NCBI GenBank assembly: GCA_905193145.1
Contig: CAJJNP010000111.1
Coordinates: forward strand, 1-11,043
DNA length: 11,043 nt
Source: an uncultured Odoribacter sp.
GTDB lineage: Bacteria > Bacteroidota > Bacteroidia > Bacteroidales > Marinifilaceae
Direction of reading: 5' to 3'
Shown here piece after piece: positions 8,641 to 11,043 of the stretch. The notes beneath the pieces were generated by a model, which worked only from the letters and a program-made list of their open reading frames with translations, made no database searches and was not told the DNA's origin. The position numbers and the translations under genes were made by a program. Each line of letters opens with the position of its first letter. Positions within the stretch are counted from its first letter, which is position 1.

Positions 8641-10194
8641 CTATTCTTTAATTATCATATCTATTACTTTACCAAACCCTTTAAATTCTTGTGTATTTAC
8701 AATAGCCCCATTCAATTCATTAAACGTAATTTTATATACTTTTCCCTCATTACCATCATAAGTGGCAACAAACAAAATTCGACCGGTATACTCCTCATTA
8801 TTTGAATGCGTATACAACTTCATGGCTGTCACATTTCCACTTTCTGATGGAAGAATTGCTTTTGGAGCTCCTCCAAATGTCCAAGCATATACTTGATTAT
8901 CTGCAGAATAAAACATAACATCTCCACGATTACCGAAAACAAACAATTTAGCTTTATCGATATTTTCCAAATTTGCCAAATCATACTTTGCCAAAGTAAG
9001 AGGAGAAGCTGCCAAACGGAAATCCGCAGTATATAACCATGGATGGTTATTATCTTTTTCATTTCTAAAAACAGCACAAGTAGTACCGTCACGTCCCTGC
9101 TCCATAGCTATCAAATTTAATTTTAATGCACTACTTTCATTCATATTCAACGGATTGTAAACTCCTCCGGTAACACTTGGATAATTTGCACTAGAACCAT
9201 TATTGGCAATTGTTCTGAATCCACCATTACCGGAAGGATCATATAATACAGCACGATTTGTATTACCACCACTCGCAGGAACAGGAGCAATAAACGGAGC
9301 AAACTTAGTGGCCATACCAAACACACTTAAAGGCATTGAGTACTTTTCTGTCTGCCCCATCGTATTCCACTTAATAATATAAAGTTCATTATTATTCATC
9401 AAAAATTCCATCCGCCCATAAGCAGGATTCTCATAATAATGACACATAGGAGCATAGACTGAAGGCTGAGTATAAAACATCGTTGAGTAATCTTCCGACA
9501 CCACCTCGTAAGTTTTAGCTTCCAACTTCACAAAACCATCCTCTTTCCACACAAAAATATGATCATAACTATTATCCATATTCCTCCATGACAAAAATTT
9601 ACCGCCACTCAATTTCTTCCCATCATTGGAACCTGAAAAACAATTATATACGACTCCGGTCTGTTCCTCCGATAAATCCGGTACGATTTCACTGTCACGG
9701 ATAACATGTAAATCGCCCTCACCGTTTTTCTCATCGTAAACAACCCAACCTGTTATCGTATTAATGGCAAATTCGAATTTATAATCAGTAACAGCCTTTG
9801 TAACCTTATGTGTTACACGCAATACAAGATAATAATCACCGGGAGCCACATCAATCGTCCAGGAAAGATTCTGTTCATTTCCAATCACTTTCTTCGACTC
9901 ATATTTATCATCCTCATCAGCCTTTGGAGATTGAGGAAAAATACTCCACTCAAAATCAAACTCTTCAGCCTTTGCACCCATATTAAATTTAATATCAGGA
10001 GTCAATGTCAACTCTGTATATCCGTCACGACTGATTTTTCCGTTATTAGCTGTCACTTCCGGAATATCAATGACTGCATCCTTCAAATCGGTGTAGTCAT
10101 AATTACCTTTGTCATCGAAACAGGCGACAAATAAAAATACCAACACCAATGGTATATATGATGTATTAAAAATCTTTTTCATAAATATATTCAT
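8641..10194 (-). CDS. PKD-like family lipoprotein
   Basis: An outer-membrane lipoprotein of the PKD-like family that accompanies SusC/SusD and DUF4843 genes in Bacteroidota. The signal peptide ends FVAC (Cys25). The residues just after it, FDDKG, are acidic, as in the Bacteroidota lipoprotein export signal for the cell surface. Residues about 40-146 are beta-rich and resemble a PKD/Ig fold, with FDFEWSIFPQSP and YYLVLRVTHK strands. From GWVVYDE (149) onward, repeated strand patterns such as LYIIKWN (271), WLYTADF (386), VMFYSADNQVYAWTF (426) and ILFVATYDGNEGKVYKITF (473) suggest a beta-propeller-like ligand-binding part. Two in-frame starts are possible: ATG at 10192-10194 or ATG at 10180-10182. 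The second gives a typical MKKIF signal-peptide start with Cys21 as anchor and may be the true one. The stop is TAG. The ligand is unknown. Confidence 0.88.
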   Translation of the reverse strand: MNIFMKKIFNTSYIPLVLVFLFVACFDDKGNYDYTDLKDAVIDIPEVTANNGKISRDGYTELTLTPDIKFNMGAKAEEFDFEWSIFPQSPKADEDDKYESKKVIGNEQNLSWTIDVAPGDYYLVLRVTHKVTKAVTDYKFEFAINTITGWVVYDEKNGEGDLHVIRDSEIVPDLSEEQTGVVYNCFSGSNDGKKLSGGKFLSWRNMDNSYDHIFVWKEDGFVKLEAKTYEVVSEDYSTMFYTQPSVYAPMCHYYENPAYGRMEFLMNNNELYIIKWNTMGQTEKYSMPLSVFGMATKFAPFIAPVPASGGNTNRAVLYDPSGNGGFRTIANNGSSANYPSVTGGVYNPLNMNESSALKLNLIAMEQGRDGTTCAVFRNEKDNNHPWLYTADFRLAASPLTLAKYDLANLENIDKAKLFVFGNRGDVMFYSADNQVYAWTFGGAPKAILPSESGNVTAMKLYTHSNNEEYTGRILFVATYDGNEGKVYKITFNELNGAIVNTQEFKGFGKVIDMIIKE

Positions 10195-10224
10195 TTAAAT
10201 CATACAAACGTCTAGAACTTATCC

Positions 10225-10947
10225 CTATGTATTAGCCGAAAAATACATATCACTACCATCATCATCCTTTACACGCTCACCTGTTTCTGCTGCAATTCTA
10301 TCCAATTCTGCATTCAATTCACCTTGCATTGCAATAATTGGTGTATAATCCCAATTTGCCCATTGTTTCAAATCTATCGTACCTATGTAATTATATACAA
10401 ACTCATATTTTGCTTTTGTGCATTTCCCCCAAAAAAATGGGATTGCTCCTACATCACCGGTACTTGAATACCAATCTTTGGGAAAATCTCCGGAAAACGC
10501 CAATTTCATCTTGCCGTATACTCCGGCAACAAAATCTGCAGATGGCTCTACCACAATATCTGCCACCAAGCCACCTTCGATATCTTTCAATCCTTCTTTG
10601 AAAACCTTCACCGGTAATATTACTGTTGTCTCTCCGGCAGGAATAGTCACACTTTTGGCAACTTCAAAATTTGTCCCTAACTCTCCCGTTGTTCTATCTC
10701 CTAGTCCTAAGTTTACCATGCGGTCTCTATCCTGTACAACAGTCTGAATCTGAACTTCTATTTCAAATATATATTCTTTCAAAGAAGGAGCTGCATTCAA
10801 AAAAGAAAACTCTGCACTATCCTTGCGTTGTACCAATAAATTAACTGCATCAGGACCATGATATGTCTCGATTTCGTCTTCCTGGCAAGCAACAAAAATA
10901 AAATGCAATGCCAATAATAACAAACCTGATTTCAATATATTCTTCAT
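10225..10947 (-). CDS. DUF4843-like lipoprotein
   Basis: A 240-residue lipoprotein with signal peptide ending FVAC (Cys21), followed by QEDEIE, an acidic stretch consistent with surface export in Bacteroidota. The middle (about 55-118) reads like a Calx-beta-type beta sandwich: FEIEVQIQ, then a DRDRMVNL turn, then VTIPAGETTVILPVKVFKEGL. The C-terminal part, KDWY (157-160), IPFFWGKCTKAKYEFVYNYIG (starting Ile169), agrees with the conserved end of DUF4843 proteins, where an aromatic-G-x-(S/C)-x-x-K-Y-x-F motif is usual. These proteins lie directly after susD genes and are thought to be accessory ligand-binding lipoproteins, with no known reaction. The gene starts 18 nt after the susD-like stop; a purine-rich CAGAGAA just upstream of the ATG may help ribosome binding. 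It lies 30 nt before the longer possible start of the PKD-like gene. Family assignment is by pattern and context. Confidence 0.87.
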   Translation of the reverse strand: MKNILKSGLLLLALHFIFVACQEDEIETYHGPDAVNLLVQRKDSAEFSFLNAAPSLKEYIFEIEVQIQTVVQDRDRMVNLGLGDRTTGELGTNFEVAKSVTIPAGETTVILPVKVFKEGLKDIEGGLVADIVVEPSADFVAGVYGKMKLAFSGDFPKDWYSSTGDVGAIPFFWGKCTKAKYEFVYNYIGTIDLKQWANWDYTPIIAMQGELNAELDRIAAETGERVKDDDGSDMYFSANT

Positions 10948-10965
10948 ATTCTCTGATATTTAAAA

Positions 10966-11043
10966 TTAATTTCTTTGTCCTAAATCAATTTCATCATCCG
11001 GCATCGGTAAAGTATATTTTGCATTAGCAGTAGCAATATTTTT
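10966..11043 (-). CDS. RagB/SusD family outer-membrane lipoprotein, C-terminal end only
   Basis: Only the last 25 codons and the TAA stop are inside the window; the gene continues past the right edge. The translation ends KYTLPMPDDEIDLGQRN. SusD/RagB proteins characteristically finish with a strand Y-x-L/I-P-I/M-P-x-x-E-I, followed by a short polar end with N, so the match is good despite its brevity. The SusD lid lipoprotein caps a SusC TonB-dependent transporter and captures ligand at the cell surface. Its place just ahead of the DUF4843-like and PKD-like lipoprotein genes fits the common gene order, which supports the call. A susC homologue should lie immediately upstream, outside the window. 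Nothing can be said about its ligand or signal peptide from this fragment. Confidence 0.85.
   Translation of the reverse strand, partial: KNIATANAKYTLPMPDDEIDLGQRN

Noticed and set aside
8829..9092. An 87-codon - strand open frame inside the PKD-like gene
   Set aside because: It lies in a shifted frame of an intact gene; its hydrophobic Ile/Leu/Met-rich translation looks like a membrane peptide only because of AT-rich codons.
10195..10224. An internal promoter in front of the PKD-like gene
   Set aside because: GTTTGTATG is present on the - strand but no TAnnTTTG with a correctly spaced TTTG is visible in the 30-nt gap, so the gene is taken as part of the operon.

Overview
The window looks like a chromosomal segment from a member of the Bacteroidota, most likely the order Bacteroidales. 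The evidence is a SusD-type C-terminus, DUF4843-like and PKD-like lipoproteins, a DUF4369-type TlpA protein, AT-rich leaders without strong Shine-Dalgarno sequences, and AT-rich coding sequence. The set of families resembles loci I recall from Odoribacteraceae such as Butyricimonas and Odoribacter, but the genus is a guess from memory, not a result.

Layout: two transcription units converge near position 5500. On the + strand, one very large gene (33-5477) encodes an 1814-residue alpha-2-macroglobulin lipoprotein with an intact GCLEQ thioester motif. On the - strand, reading leftwards from the right edge, five closely spaced genes follow one another. They are the last 25 codons of a SusD/RagB lipoprotein (10966-11043, cut by the window edge), a DUF4843-like lipoprotein (10225-10947), a PKD-like lipoprotein with a probable beta-propeller-like C-terminal part (8641-10194), a periplasmic protein with three tandem thioredoxin folds (6750-8636), and a TlpA-like thiol-disulfide protein with a DUF4369-like N-terminus (5542-6723). 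Gaps between them are 18, 30, 4 and 26 nt, so they are almost certainly one operon. A partner SusC/TonB-dependent transporter gene is expected just beyond the right edge. A 10-bp hairpin at 5480-5505, followed on the - strand by a T-rich tract, closes this operon.

How the genes could work together (inference): SusC/SusD and the two acidic-anchored lipoproteins would bind and import a ligand at the outer membrane. The two thioredoxin-family proteins would act in the periplasm on thiols or disulfides of the ligand or of the machinery. The substrate is not identifiable from sequence. The most unusual point is the first thioredoxin fold of the triple protein: it has lost both active-site cysteines and carries a cluster of methionines there instead, and the neighbouring TlpA-like protein ends in a methionine-rich tail.

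The alpha-2-macroglobulin is probably unrelated to the operon functionally. It is transcribed towards it and the usual companion gene pbpC (penicillin-binding protein 1C) is not in the window. There are no tRNA, rRNA, mobile-element, CRISPR or phage signals, and no gene-free stretch longer than 64 nt.
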